NCBI RefSeq assembly: GCF_000381825.1
Contig: NZ_KB907121.1
Span: forward strand, 82,001 to 146,000
Direction: 5' to 3'
From: Thioalkalivibrio sp. ALJT
GTDB lineage: Bacteria > Pseudomonadota > Gammaproteobacteria > Ectothiorhodospirales > Ectothiorhodospiraceae
Length of the DNA stretch: 64,000 nucleotides
The notes under the pieces were generated by a model. The model was not told the DNA's origin. It saw nothing but the letters and a program-made list of their open reading frames with translations, and made no database searches. The translations under genes and the position numbers were made by a program. Numbering within the stretch: position 1 is the first letter of the stretch; every line of letters starts with the position of its first letter. This document shows positions 46,694-55,527 of this stretch, in pieces.

Positions 46694-48136
46694 TTGGGCC
46701 GCGAGATCCGCGAGGAGCACTTCGGCGAGGCGGATCACGAACGCTTCCGCACGGCCCTCGCCGACGAGACCACGCGGCTGCTGGACTGGCTCGCACAAGC
46801 CCCACCCACCCCCGACCCTGCCCCGCTGCCGCGCCTGGGCTTCGAGATCGAGGCGTGGCTATGTGACCGCCACGGGCGGGCTTTGCCGTTCAACGACGCC
46901 TTTCTGGAGGCCATGGCCAGCCCGCTGGCCACCCCCGAGCTTGCGCAGTTCAATGTCGAACTGAACAGCAGCGTATTCCGCGCCGGTCCGGGCTGTTTTC
47001 GTGCCATCCGGGATGAACTGGAGACCACCCTGCAGCAGGCGCGACGCGCCGCGCGCCAGGCCCGCGCAGACCTGCTGATGACCGGCAGCCTCCCGACCCT
47101 GAAGCCGGGAGACCTCGGACTCCATCACATGTCGCATCAGGCCCGCTACCGGGCCCTGAACGCGGCAATCCTGGAACAGCGCGAGCAACGCCCGCTCAAG
47201 GTGGATATCGTCGGCCACGAACACCTGCAACACCGGCATGCGGACGTGATGCTGGAGGCCGCCGCAACCTCCTTTCAGGTCCATATCGAGACCCGGCCGG
47301 AAATCGCCCACCATGCGTACAACGCCACTCTGATGGCGGCGGGGCCGGTACTGGCCGCCGCCGGCAACACGCCCTACATCTTCGGCCATGACCTGTGGGC
47401 CGAGAGCCGGATCCCGCTGTTCGAGCAGGCGGTGGAGGTCGGCGGCTTTGCCGCATCCGCCCGGGGTCCGATTCGGCGTGTCACCTTCGGCACCGGCTAC
47501 CTGCACGACTCCATCGGAGAACTGTTTACCGAGAACCTTGAACACTTCCCCGTGCTGTTACCAGTTGCGCTGGAGGACCCGCCCGACCAGCTGCCCCACC
47601 TCGCCTTCCACAACGGCACCATCTGGCGCTGGAACCGCCCGATTATCGGCTGCGATGCCGCCCGCCACCGCAGTCTGCGCCTGGAATTTCGCTGCCTGCC
47701 CGCCGGCCCGTCCCTGACCGACATGCTGGCCAATACGGCATTTGCCCTGGGCCTGATCGAACACCTGGTCGCAGACCCGACAAGAGCGACCACCGCGTTG
47801 CCGTTTTCGGCGGCGCGGGACAACTTCTACAATGCTGCGCGCTACGGCCTGGAGGCGCGCCTGCACTGGGGCGATGGCGACCCGGCCCCGGCACCGCGCC
47901 GTATCCTGCGCGAACTGCTGCCACAGGCGGCCGCCGGGCTGGACCGCCTCGGCATCGACGCGGGCGAACGTGACGCCCTGCTGGAGATAATCGCCGCACG
48001 CGTGGAGAAGCGCCAGACCGGCGCGCAGTGGCAGCGCGCCTGGGTCGCCCGGCACGGCCGCGACTGGCCCGGCCTGGTACGCGCCTACCGCAGCTGGCAG
48101 AGCACTGGCGCACCCGTACACACCTGGGGACTTTAG
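46694..48136 (+). CDS. Glutamate-cysteine ligase-like (GCS2 family) carboxylate-amine ligase
   Basis: 480-residue ATP-grasp-like ligase of the GCS2 family. Conserved segments include LGFEIEAWLCDRHGRALPFND, FNVELNSSV, TSFQVHIETRPEIAHHAYNA, TPYIFGHDLWAESRIPLFEQ and LRLEFRCLPAGPSLTDML (quoted in parts). These make a gamma-glutamyl or other carboxylate-amine bond at ATP cost. It differs from the classical proteobacterial GshA, so the acceptor is open. The TTG at 46694 is used because GAGGA lies eight bases before it and no ATG is available. An aspartoacylase-like gene follows seven bases later, suggesting a linked ligase/hydrolase pathway. Confidence 0.75.
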   Translation: MGREIREEHFGEADHERFRTALADETTRLLDWLAQAPPTPDPAPLPRLGFEIEAWLCDRHGRALPFNDAFLEAMASPLATPELAQFNVELNSSVFRAGPGCFRAIRDELETTLQQARRAARQARADLLMTGSLPTLKPGDLGLHHMSHQARYRALNAAILEQREQRPLKVDIVGHEHLQHRHADVMLEAAATSFQVHIETRPEIAHHAYNATLMAAGPVLAAAGNTPYIFGHDLWAESRIPLFEQAVEVGGFAASARGPIRRVTFGTGYLHDSIGELFTENLEHFPVLLPVALEDPPDQLPHLAFHNGTIWRWNRPIIGCDAARHRSLRLEFRCLPAGPSLTDMLANTAFALGLIEHLVADPTRATTALPFSAARDNFYNAARYGLEARLHWGDGDPAPAPRRILRELLPQAAAGLDRLGIDAGERDALLEIIAARVEKRQTGAQWQRAWVARHGRDWPGLVRAYRSWQSTGAPVHTWGL

Positions 48137-48143
48137 GACTACC

Positions 48144-49151
48144 GTGAGCGAAATCCGCGAATACTTCGAACTACCCGACGGCTTTCTCGAGGCTACACCC
48201 GAGACCCTGCACCAGTGCGTGCCCGGGCCCGCACTGATCCACCTGGCGGGGCAACGCGAGCCCGCCGTAGCCGTCGTCCTCCTGCTGCACGGCAACGAAC
48301 CAGTGGGTCTGCAGGCGGTGCAGACCCTGCTGCGCCATTACACCGGCCGCCCCCTGCCACGGGCACTCACCCTGGTGATCGGCAACCCGCAGGCGGCCGC
48401 GCTGAACCAGCGCCACCTGGACGACCAGCCGGATTTCAACCGCATCTGGCCGGGGACGGAACAGGGTGGCTCGCAGGAGGCGGAAACCTTCGCCGAGCTG
48501 TGCCGGCGCCTGGAGGCACGCGGGCTGTTTGCCGCGATCGACCTGCACAACAACACCGGGCGCAACCCGCACTACGCCTGCATCAACCGTCTGGATACCC
48601 CGTTTCTGAACCTCGCCGCGCTGTTCGGGCGCACGGTGGTCTATTTCACCCGTCCCTGCGGGGTCGCCTCCATGGCGCTGGCGCGGATCGCCCCCGCCGT
48701 AACCCTGGAATGCGGGCATCCCGGGGACACGGCAGGCGTGGATCACGCCCGCGAGATGATCGACGCAGTCCTGCACCTGGATCACTTTTCGGACAAGCCC
48801 CCGCGCAGCGGGGCCATCGAGATCTTCCATACCGTCGCCCAGGTGCGGGTCCGTCCGGGTCTGCAGGCCGGGCTGGACGCCCATAATGACGTCCGCCTGG
48901 AGCCCGACCTCGATCGCCTGAACTTCCAGCTGCTGGCGGCCGGGTCACAACTGGTCCGCGTGCGCGCGGACGCCGAGGACCCGCTGATCGCGATCGCGGA
49001 AGACGGCTCGGAGGTCACCCGGGAATATCTGGAGCGGTTCGGCCAGGAAATCCGGCTCCGGCGCCCGGCCATGCCGTCCATGCTCACGCTGGACAGCCGC
49101 GTGATCGCACAGGACTGTCTGTGCTACCTGATGGAGCCGCTGAACCTCTGA
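48144..49151 (+). CDS. Succinylglutamate desuccinylase/aspartoacylase-family metallohydrolase
   Basis: 335-residue zinc amidohydrolase of the M14-like AstE/AspA family. HGNEPVG near residue 50 supplies the H-x2-E zinc ligands, and IDLHNNTGRNPHY about 85 residues later supplies the third His and substrate contacts; VTLECGHPGD contains the probable catalytic Glu. It cleaves N-acyl amino acids or small amides in the cytoplasm. A GTG start at 48144 lies seven bases after the GCS2 ligase stop. There is no arginine succinyltransferase pathway nearby, so AstE itself is unlikely. Confidence 0.78.
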   Translation: MSEIREYFELPDGFLEATPETLHQCVPGPALIHLAGQREPAVAVVLLLHGNEPVGLQAVQTLLRHYTGRPLPRALTLVIGNPQAAALNQRHLDDQPDFNRIWPGTEQGGSQEAETFAELCRRLEARGLFAAIDLHNNTGRNPHYACINRLDTPFLNLAALFGRTVVYFTRPCGVASMALARIAPAVTLECGHPGDTAGVDHAREMIDAVLHLDHFSDKPPRSGAIEIFHTVAQVRVRPGLQAGLDAHNDVRLEPDLDRLNFQLLAAGSQLVRVRADAEDPLIAIAEDGSEVTREYLERFGQEIRLRRPAMPSMLTLDSRVIAQDCLCYLMEPLNL

Positions 49152-49201
49152 ATCGACGTCGTGCAGCGGTGGCCCAGCGGCCGTTACCGGCGCAGGCGCG
49201 C

Positions 49202-49420
49202 TCAGGCCTCGCGTTCGACGCGTTCGAGCACCTGGGCGACGTGATCGCCCTTGCGGTAATTCGGGAGGTCGCGCTGCATGTCGGCCAGGGCCTTCTCGCG
49301 ATCAGCCGCACTGTCATACCAGCGATAGGACTCCCAGTCCGGGCCCAGCAGATGCGGCATGGCCATGGTGCTGCCCTCGGGCAGGCGGATGCGGATACCG
49401 TAGCGTTTCATGGAGTTCAT
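49202..49420 (-). CDS. Small uncharacterised protein
   Basis: 72 residues or 69 if the internal ATG at 49411 is used (MKRYGIRIRLPEGSTMAMPH). No family recognised. The layout, a short beta-like opening, an aromatic stretch DWESYRWYDSAADREKA and a basic helical end (MQRDLPNYRKGDHVAQVLER), looks like a folded protein with coding-like composition. It converges on the aspartoacylase-like gene and is isolated from the CFA operon. Confidence 0.55.
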   Translation of the reverse strand: MNSMKRYGIRIRLPEGSTMAMPHLLGPDWESYRWYDSAADREKALADMQRDLPNYRKGDHVAQVLERVEREA

Positions 49421-49582
49421 CCGAGGTTGATGCGGTAAGCGCCGCGCAGGGCGCGGTCCGGGGCGCAGTCTAGCCGACCCCCGGAAGCCCCGGCAACACG
49501 GCCTCTACCGGCCCGGCGGGCACGCCGCGCGCTGCATTCCCCCGTATCGGCCCGGATGCCCGGGGTACAATCCACTCTGCGG

Positions 49583-50836
49583 TCACGTCCCCCGCTCGTC
49601 GCGTTCCGGTCGCTGCAGCAATGCGTGCATCAAATCGATCCGGCCGGTCTGGAAGCCCGCCCTGCAGTAGGCCAGATAGGCATGCCACATGCGAATAAAA
49701 CGGCTATCGAAGCCCTGGGCGCGTACCGCGGCTTCCGCGTCGAAGAAACGCCGCTCCCAGTCCGCCAGGGTACGGGCATAGTGCTGCCCGAAGAACTGCT
49801 GCCCGCCCGGGTGCAGTCCGGCACTTCGGGCCTCCGCCATGAACCGCTCCGGGGAAGGCAGCATGCCACCCGGAAAGATGTAGCGCTGAATAAAATCGGG
49901 GGTACGTCGATAATGCTCGAAATGCGCCTCGTCGATGGTAATGACCTGCAGGGCGGCCGCGCCCCCGGGACGGAGGCGGTCATGAACGGAACGGAAGAAC
50001 CCCTGCCAGTACTGTTCGCCGACGGCCTCGAACATCTCAATGGACGCAATGCGATCGTAGCGGCCCGAAACGTCGCGATAATCCTGAAAACGAAACTCCA
50101 CGCGGTCCGCGACCCCGGCCGCTTCGGCTCGCCACTGCGCTTCCTCAAGCTGCGCCCGGGAAACGGTCACGCTGGTCACCCGGCAACCGGTCCGGAGCGC
50201 GGCCTGAATGGCAAAGCCGCCCCACCCTGAGCCGATCTCCAGCAGGTGATGGTCTTCTTTCAGGCCCAACAGGTCGATAATGCGCCGATACTTGTTGTAC
50301 TGCGCCCGGGCCAGCGTGTCATCCGCGGTTTCGTAAACGGCGCCCGAATAGCCGAGCGATTCATCCAGCCACAGCCGATAAAAATCGTTGCCCAGGTCGT
50401 AGTGGTAGGCGATATTGCGCCGACTGCCGCGCCGGCTGTTGGGCCGCAGCCGATGTCGGAGGCGCCCGATCAGCCGGAACAGGCTGCGGCCGTGCACCGT
50501 GCCCCCGAAATACGGTTCATTCACGGCCCCCCACTCCAGCAGCACCGCCAGATTGCGCGTATCCCAGTCAGCGTCCGCGTAGGACTCCAGCAACGCAGCC
50601 GTCCCCCCTGCGAGAAAGCGACGGACCAGACGCGTACGGTGGATCTCGATCTGTGCCGCCGGGCCCGCATGCGGACCATCGACCCGCTGCAGACTGCCAT
50701 CCGGCAGGGTTACCGTGAGCGAGCCGTACTGCGCCTGTTGCGCCAGGCGCAGCAGGATCCGTATCGCCAGCGGCATGTGCGTGACGGATTCAGTGCCGGT
50801 GCGCACGGCCGTTTCGGTTGTTTTTTTCATGGTCAT
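49583..50836 (-). CDS. cfa: Cyclopropane-fatty-acyl-phospholipid synthase-like methyltransferase
   Basis: 417-residue SAM-dependent enzyme adding a methylene across membrane-lipid double bonds. AYHYDLGNDFYRLWLDESLG and YSGAVY mark the family, LLEIGSGWGGFAI is the SAM site, and SIEMFEAVGEQYWQGFF and LQVITIDEAHFEHYRRTPDF follow. ATG 50836 overlaps the DUF1365 stop (ATGA) and has AGGAG nine bases before it; an ATG at 50830 is less likely. Last gene of FAD oxidoreductase-DUF1365-CFA. The same trio stands beside SigK-RskA in Mycobacterium tuberculosis, where the homologue is UfaA1. Confidence 0.88.
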   Translation of the reverse strand: MTMKKTTETAVRTGTESVTHMPLAIRILLRLAQQAQYGSLTVTLPDGSLQRVDGPHAGPAAQIEIHRTRLVRRFLAGGTAALLESYADADWDTRNLAVLLEWGAVNEPYFGGTVHGRSLFRLIGRLRHRLRPNSRRGSRRNIAYHYDLGNDFYRLWLDESLGYSGAVYETADDTLARAQYNKYRRIIDLLGLKEDHHLLEIGSGWGGFAIQAALRTGCRVTSVTVSRAQLEEAQWRAEAAGVADRVEFRFQDYRDVSGRYDRIASIEMFEAVGEQYWQGFFRSVHDRLRPGGAAALQVITIDEAHFEHYRRTPDFIQRYIFPGGMLPSPERFMAEARSAGLHPGGQQFFGQHYARTLADWERRFFDAEAAVRAQGFDSRFIRMWHAYLAYCRAGFQTGRIDLMHALLQRPERDERGT

Positions 50837-51603
50837 CAATCGGTCTCCTGCCTGGGCGGCGCCGGCTTTTTATGGAATGGCACACCCCGCCACCAGAGCT
50901 TCAGTGCCTGCCAGTGAATGGAAAACACCACCCGGAAAGTCATCAGGGGCATGCGTAGGAAGCGAACGATCAGCGCACGGTCATCCAGTGCATGCCGCTT
51001 CCCGCTCATGCTTGCGAAAAGCACTCGCTCTTCTCGGGTGTATTCGGCTATGCGAACACTCAGCCGCTCCCGGGGCCGGGCGATGCGGAAGCGATATTCC
51101 GCATCCATTCCCAGGAACGGAGAGACATGAAACTTCTTCGTCTTGCGGTATTCCGACGCCCAGTGGAATACCTGGTCCGCAGGGGGTGCCAGCACGTAGT
51201 GATGGTATTCACCGAAGGTATTGCGCACTTCACACAACACGGCTGCCGGCCGGCCATCCGGGTAATGGCAGAACCAGAGGCTCAGCGGATTGAAGGCGTA
51301 GCCCAGCAGGCGTGGAAAACACAGCAACCCGACGTGGCCACCGCCGATATCGATACCCGCCCGCGCCAGCCTGGCCTCGATCCACGGACGCAGCGGGCTG
51401 CCATCACGCGGCCCGTGGTCGCGGTCCCTGAAGCTGAAAAGATTGAAGCGGTTATGGGAGAACAGCCGCAGCTCACTCGCCAGGGCGTCCAGCCGGTCGA
51501 TATCCAGCAGGAAATGGAAAACCCGATAACGGAATCGGTACCCACCCCGGGTATAACGGGCGTGCATGATCACCGAATCGTATAAATGACTGCGGATACT
51601 CAT
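50836..51603 (-). CDS. DUF1365-family protein
   Basis: 255-residue protein of unknown function. The family opening VIMHARYTRGGYRFRYRVFH, the block GHVGLLCFPRLLGYAFNPLS and SLWFCHYPDG..CEVRNTFGE-type sequence are clear, with KFHVSPFLGMDAEYRFRI further on. It sits between the FAD oxidoreductase (gap of four bases) and the cyclopropane synthase (overlap), the order conserved in many bacteria with ECF sigma control, so a step in modifying unsaturated lipids is plausible. ATG 51603 has GGGGG upstream. Confidence 0.88.
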   Translation of the reverse strand: MSIRSHLYDSVIMHARYTRGGYRFRYRVFHFLLDIDRLDALASELRLFSHNRFNLFSFRDRDHGPRDGSPLRPWIEARLARAGIDIGGGHVGLLCFPRLLGYAFNPLSLWFCHYPDGRPAAVLCEVRNTFGEYHHYVLAPPADQVFHWASEYRKTKKFHVSPFLGMDAEYRFRIARPRERLSVRIAEYTREERVLFASMSGKRHALDDRALIVRFLRMPLMTFRVVFSIHWQALKLWWRGVPFHKKPAPPRQETD

Positions 51604-51607
51604 GCGA

Positions 51608-53074
51608 CTACCCCCTGACGGACGCCGCCACCGCATCGGTCGCAGCCGGACGGCCCAGATCGACGCGATTACGCAGAGGTTGCTGTCCGGGATGCTGCGT
51701 CGTTTCCCACGGCGGATCGATGCCGAAGCGGCGGGCGACCTCGATGCCCGAACGCAGCCCGTCCTCGTGAAACCCGTAACCAAAATACGCGCCGCAAAAC
51801 CATGTTCGATCCGGGCCCTGCACGCGCTCCAGTAGCCGTTGCGCCCGGCCGGCCGCCTGATCGAACACCGGGTGTTCGTACTCGAACTCGGCGATCACAC
51901 GATCCGGGCGGGGCTCCCGGGACGGATTAAGGGTCACCAGGTAGGGCGTACGCCCCGGCAGCCTTTGCAGGCGGTTCATCCAGTAGGTGACCGATACGGA
52001 ATTCCCGGCATTGCCGGTGCCCGGCTCGCCGATGTAATTCCAGGATGACCACACCCGCGGATTGCGTGGCATCAGCGAAGGGTCGGTGTGCAGCACGGCG
52101 CGATTGCGCTGATACCGGAATGCGCCCAGAACGGTTTGCTCCCAGAATCCCGGCGGGTCCAGCAGGCGCAGTGCCTGATCGGCGTGGGTGGCAATCACGA
52201 CATGGTCATAACGACACGCGCCGCCGCGGCTGTCATGCACGGTTACGCCATCGCGGTCACGCCGGACTCCGGTGACAGCACAGTCCGTCCGCACAACGCC
52301 GCGCAGGCTGTCGATCAGCTTGCGTACGTATTCACGGCTGCCGCCGATCACGGTGCGCCATTGCGGCCGGTCCTTGAGCGTGAGCAGTCCGTGGTTATCG
52401 AAAAAGCGCAGAAACGCGGAGGCCGGAAACGACTGCATTTCCTCAACCGGGCATGACCAGATCGCCGCCCCCATGGGCATCAGATAGCGATCGCGCAACT
52501 CGGCGCTGTAACCACCCTCGGCAAGAAACTCGCCCAGGGACTGATCCTCCAGCAAGGGGTCATCCAGCACACGCCGGGCATGGCGGTTGAAGCGCAGAAT
52601 CTGCGCCACCATGCGCCAGTGCCGCCAGTTGACCAGGTTGCGCCGCTGGCCGAAGAGCGCGTTGAGGTTGTCACCGGCGTACTCGACTCGCCCCTGGTCA
52701 ATGGTGGCCGCAAAGGACATGTCCGTCGCGCGAGTTGCCACGCCCAGGTGGCGGAAAAGCGCCGCAAGATGCGGATAGTTGCGTTCATTGAAGACAATGA
52801 ACCCGGTATCCACACCCAGCTCGCCCGCAGAATCCGCCACCGATACGGTATTGACGTGGCCACCCAGGCGGCCGTCCTGTTCGTAAACCGTCACGTCGTG
52901 CTGAAGATCCAGCAACCAGGCCGCACCCAGCCCGGAAACACCGGTGCCGACAACCGCGATCCGCAAAGGGCCGGCGCCGGCCGCGCGCACCTCACCCCGG
53001 GGGCCGGCAAGGGGACTTGCGTCCACCCCGCCACCGCCAGGGTTGCACGGGTTGGTCATCATCTGCGCACTCAT
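51608..53074 (-). CDS. FAD-dependent amine-oxidase-family oxidoreductase
   Basis: 488-residue flavoprotein. The Rossmann FAD site is RIAVVGTGVSGLGAAWLLDL (about 38-57), followed by VYEQDGRLGGHVNTV and the C-terminal WFCGAYFGYGFHEDGLRSG, which closes the FAD site. It heads a tight operon with DUF1365 and CFA genes and probably acts on membrane fatty acids. The first 35 residues are Gly/Pro-rich and variable; the start at 53074 has no strong ribosome site, and ATG 53059 is an alternative. A SigK-like promoter is seen about 40 bases upstream. Confidence 0.88.
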   Translation of the reverse strand: MSAQMMTNPCNPGGGGVDASPLAGPRGEVRAAGAGPLRIAVVGTGVSGLGAAWLLDLQHDVTVYEQDGRLGGHVNTVSVADSAGELGVDTGFIVFNERNYPHLAALFRHLGVATRATDMSFAATIDQGRVEYAGDNLNALFGQRRNLVNWRHWRMVAQILRFNRHARRVLDDPLLEDQSLGEFLAEGGYSAELRDRYLMPMGAAIWSCPVEEMQSFPASAFLRFFDNHGLLTLKDRPQWRTVIGGSREYVRKLIDSLRGVVRTDCAVTGVRRDRDGVTVHDSRGGACRYDHVVIATHADQALRLLDPPGFWEQTVLGAFRYQRNRAVLHTDPSLMPRNPRVWSSWNYIGEPGTGNAGNSVSVTYWMNRLQRLPGRTPYLVTLNPSREPRPDRVIAEFEYEHPVFDQAAGRAQRLLERVQGPDRTWFCGAYFGYGFHEDGLRSGIEVARRFGIDPPWETTQHPGQQPLRNRVDLGRPAATDAVAASVRG

Positions 53075-53111
53075 ATCGCACCATCGCCTCTTCCGTAGCC
53101 TCTTGCTCGGT

Positions 53112-53140
53112 AATACGCAGGCACCCCGGGATTGGATGCA
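53112..53140 (-). promoter_or_regulatory. Candidate SigK-like promoter of the FAD oxidoreductase operon
   Basis: Minus strand TGCATCC (53140-53134), 16-base spacer, CGTATT (53117-53112), about 38 bases before the ATG. It resembles the CCATCC/CGAAT pattern I recall for mycobacterial SigK, which fits the RskA-type anti-sigma gene in this locus. Confidence 0.4.
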
Positions 53141-53294
53141 GCACGGCGGAGAGTGCGACCGATTTTTTTCTTCCGGCAGGACACCGGAGCGGTTGCAGGG
53201 GCTGCGCCGGAAACGCTGATCGCGCTACGCACTCACACCCGAGACGGGTTTGCGTGCGGGCAGATGCCCTGCCTCCCGCGGCCCCGGTCGATCC

Positions 53295-54203
53295 TCAGCG
53301 AGAACCCTCACGCGCCGTGGCCATAGGTGCAGCTTCCAGCTGCCGATGGAGGAAGCCCATCCCCTTCGTCACGGCGCCACGCCCGACCAGGAAGGTAGTG
53401 GCATGCCCGCGCAGGGGCAGCAGGTAGAGCTCGCTGTCCACATTGGCCGCCTGCAATGCCTCGTAAAAGTCTGTCGCGTGGTCGACCGGTACCAGCCAGT
53501 CGAGTTGACCGTGGTAGAGAAAAAAGGCCGGCGCGCCCGCGTGCACATGGGTCACCGGGGAGGCCGCCGCGAAGCGTTCCGGGTGTTCCTGCAGCGTACC
53601 GCCCAGAAACTCGGGGACCAGACGTCCGCCCGGGAACTTGCGCAAGTCGCTGGGCGTACCGCCGGCCACAACCGCCACGGGGCGGGTCCGTTCGCCCCCG
53701 TGCGGGCTGTCCAGCTCACCGCCCTGCCCCGCCACCAGCCCCAGCAGACTGACCAGATGCCCGCCCGCCGAGTAACCCATGGCACCAATCCGTCCCGTGT
53801 CTACGGAAAACAGTTCGGCGTTTTCGTGCAGCCAGTGCATCGCGACCTGCAAGTCGTGGAGTTGAGCAGGAAACCGGTATTGCGGCGCAAAGCGATAATC
53901 GATATTGACGGCAACGACACCACTGGCGGCGAGACGCTCGGCAATGGCTTCCATGTCGTCCCGGGATCGTCCCTGCCAGCCGCCACCATGGACCAGCAGG
54001 ACCGCCGGCCTCGCGCCCTCACGATCGGGCAGGTAAACGTCCGCGTTCAGCGTTTCCGGCCAGCCGGACGGGGAGTAGGTCTGGTTGGCAAGCTTGTGCC
54101 ACCCGGTGGTTTCAAAGGTCACGGTTTCGGCAGGTGCATTGCGATGCGTGGCACATGCGGAGAGGAATGCGAACGCTACAGGCAGTAAAAACAGAAGCTT
54201 CAT
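53295..54203 (-). CDS. Alpha/beta-hydrolase lipoprotein (esterase-like)
   Basis: 302-residue predicted lipoprotein hydrolase. The leader ends in the lipobox FLSAC (C17). The oxyanion motif HGGGW is at about residue 72, the nucleophile elbow is GYSAGGHL, and Asp and His candidates lie in YHGQLDWLVPVDHA and LRGHATTF. This pattern matches BD-FAE/carboxylesterases of the hormone-sensitive-lipase type. It lies between the anti-sigma gene and the FAD operon on the same strand, but with long spacers on both sides, so membership of the regulon is only suggested by position. Confidence 0.82.
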   Translation of the reverse strand: MKLLFLLPVAFAFLSACATHRNAPAETVTFETTGWHKLANQTYSPSGWPETLNADVYLPDREGARPAVLLVHGGGWQGRSRDDMEAIAERLAASGVVAVNIDYRFAPQYRFPAQLHDLQVAMHWLHENAELFSVDTGRIGAMGYSAGGHLVSLLGLVAGQGGELDSPHGGERTRPVAVVAGGTPSDLRKFPGGRLVPEFLGGTLQEHPERFAAASPVTHVHAGAPAFFLYHGQLDWLVPVDHATDFYEALQAANVDSELYLLPLRGHATTFLVGRGAVTKGMGFLHRQLEAAPMATAREGSR

Positions 54204-54230
54204 GGTCGTTTGATCCCCTGGTCAAGCCGC

Positions 54231-54385
54231 CCGGGAGCCCGTCGGATGGGGACGATCGTCGGTGGCGCTGTGGGCGGGTAAGGTCATTTTTGCGCTCTCT
54301 CGAGGCACTTGCAGGGGCCACGCGACGCGGGAGTGCGGGAAGAGCGGGCCGCCCCTCTCACACGCAGCCGAACGTAACCGCCAGG
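54231..54385 (+). repeat. Dispersed 170-bp repeat, diverged copy G
   Basis: The left end CCGGGAGCCCGTCGGATGGG followed by ACGATCGTCGG matches the other copies; the middle has GCCGCCCCTCTCACACGCAG, comparable to CCGCTCTCCCGTACGCGCAG of copy A. The right end is unclear. It begins 28 bases upstream of the hydrolase ATG, so it occupies the promoter region of that gene. Confidence 0.5.
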
Positions 54386-54551
54386 GCCCGGCACAGCGCG
54401 GGGAAAAGCCCCGCACGGGTACCGGGACACGGTCCTTTCACGTAAGCCCTGATACTGAATACGCAGGAGCGGGGAAACTGGATGCGCCAGGGCGCTGGTC
54501 GCATCGGAAAACTGGATAAGCGGTGAGCGTCCGCCGCTCGCCGGGGCGCAG

Positions 54552-54578
54552 GATGGGATGAGCCCGGCGAATCCCATC
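54552..54578. repeat. REP-like palindrome
   Basis: Perfect 8-base arms GATGGGAT and ATCCCATC around an 11-base GC-rich loop. Sequences of this form are recurrent intergenic palindromes in gammaproteobacteria; only one clear copy is seen here. Confidence 0.45.
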
Positions 54579-54819
54579 AACGAAGGTGTGCCAATGGGGC
54601 GCGGTGCGTTTCGCTACGCTCAACCCCACCTGCGGTGGCTGGCCGGGTGCCGGCCCGGGCGCAAACAATCCCCGAGACAGGCTGAACGGGGTTTCTCACC
54701 CAGTCGGGGACTCACGGCTCCGGGCACGTCCCGCCACCGGGGCGTGCCTCACGACAACCCGGCCCCATCAGCACGGGCATCGACATGCGGAAGGGAGCGC
54801 CAGCCCCGCTGGCGCAGGT

Positions 54820-55527
54820 TCAGCCGGTAATCAGCCTGGCCTCGAGGATGACCGGCCCCGTGGGGAGTCCGGTCGGCGAGCCGCCTGCGGGCTCGACACT
54901 CACCGCCAGTGCCTGCGCCCTCGCCATCAGTGCCTGCAGCTCCGCGGTCAGCGGCCGCTCCAGTCTTCCCTCTTCGGGCAGCACACCAAGGGATACTGGG
55001 TCGTGATCATCGGCTATGACCCACAATTCATGCGCATGATCGTCATCCGGTGTCACCGTGCGGGCCGCACGAATCGCCACCAGCTGGCGCTCAAGGTTTG
55101 CCTGGACCACCCACATGGGCTCGCCATCTTCATCATGAATCAGCGCGATACGGTCAGCCGCCACCTCCACGCGCTCGGGCACCGGGTCGGTTACGTCAAT
55201 CGGCCACTGCACGACCACCATCACCGCGACCGCCACGGAAGCCGCAACGGCCCAGGAACGCCAGATTCGCAAGGCGGTCCGGCCGGGTTGCGGAAGCCCT
55301 CCCCAGAGCCGGTCCTGGATATTGCGCCACACCCGCGGTGGCGGCTGGACGGGTTCCAGCCCGGCTGGCAACGCTGCCAGGTGCGCCTGCCAGGTATCCA
55401 CGCGTTCCTGGCATTCCGGGACCTCGGTCAGCAGACGCTCAAAGCGCTGACGTGCACGCCCGCGAAGCGTACCCACCACATATTCGGCGGCCAACCGGTC
55501 GAGCAATTCGGGGTTACGATAATTCAT
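54820..55527 (-). CDS. RskA-type anti-sigma factor
   Basis: 235-residue single-pass membrane anti-sigma factor. The cytoplasmic part (1-75) opens LLDRLAAEYVVGTLRGRARQ, the anti-sigma-K helix pattern. A transmembrane helix lies at about 92-110 (SWAVAASVAVAVMVVVQW). The periplasmic domain (115-235) has VVQANLERQLVAIRAA, HELWVIADD and LPTGPVILEARL, as in RskA, which in Mycobacterium is cut by regulated proteolysis. Its ATG (55527) overlaps the sigma stop by four bases and has GGAGG eleven bases before it. Confidence 0.88.
   Translation of the reverse strand: MNYRNPELLDRLAAEYVVGTLRGRARQRFERLLTEVPECQERVDTWQAHLAALPAGLEPVQPPPRVWRNIQDRLWGGLPQPGRTALRIWRSWAVAASVAVAVMVVVQWPIDVTDPVPERVEVAADRIALIHDEDGEPMWVVQANLERQLVAIRAARTVTPDDDHAHELWVIADDHDPVSLGVLPEEGRLERPLTAELQALMARAQALAVSVEPAGGSPTGLPTGPVILEARLITG

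Larger units (their letters stand above)
54204..54819. other. Long spacer with repeat copy G and a REP-like palindrome
   Basis: 616 bases without a convincing gene between the hydrolase and the anti-sigma gene. It contains a diverged copy of the dispersed repeat (about 54231-54385) and, at 54552-54578, the palindrome GATGGGAT-N11-ATCCCATC, of the kind common in gammaproteobacterial intergenic repeats. A further partial palindrome (TGGGGCG to CAACCCCA) runs at about 54595-54630. Confidence 0.55.
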
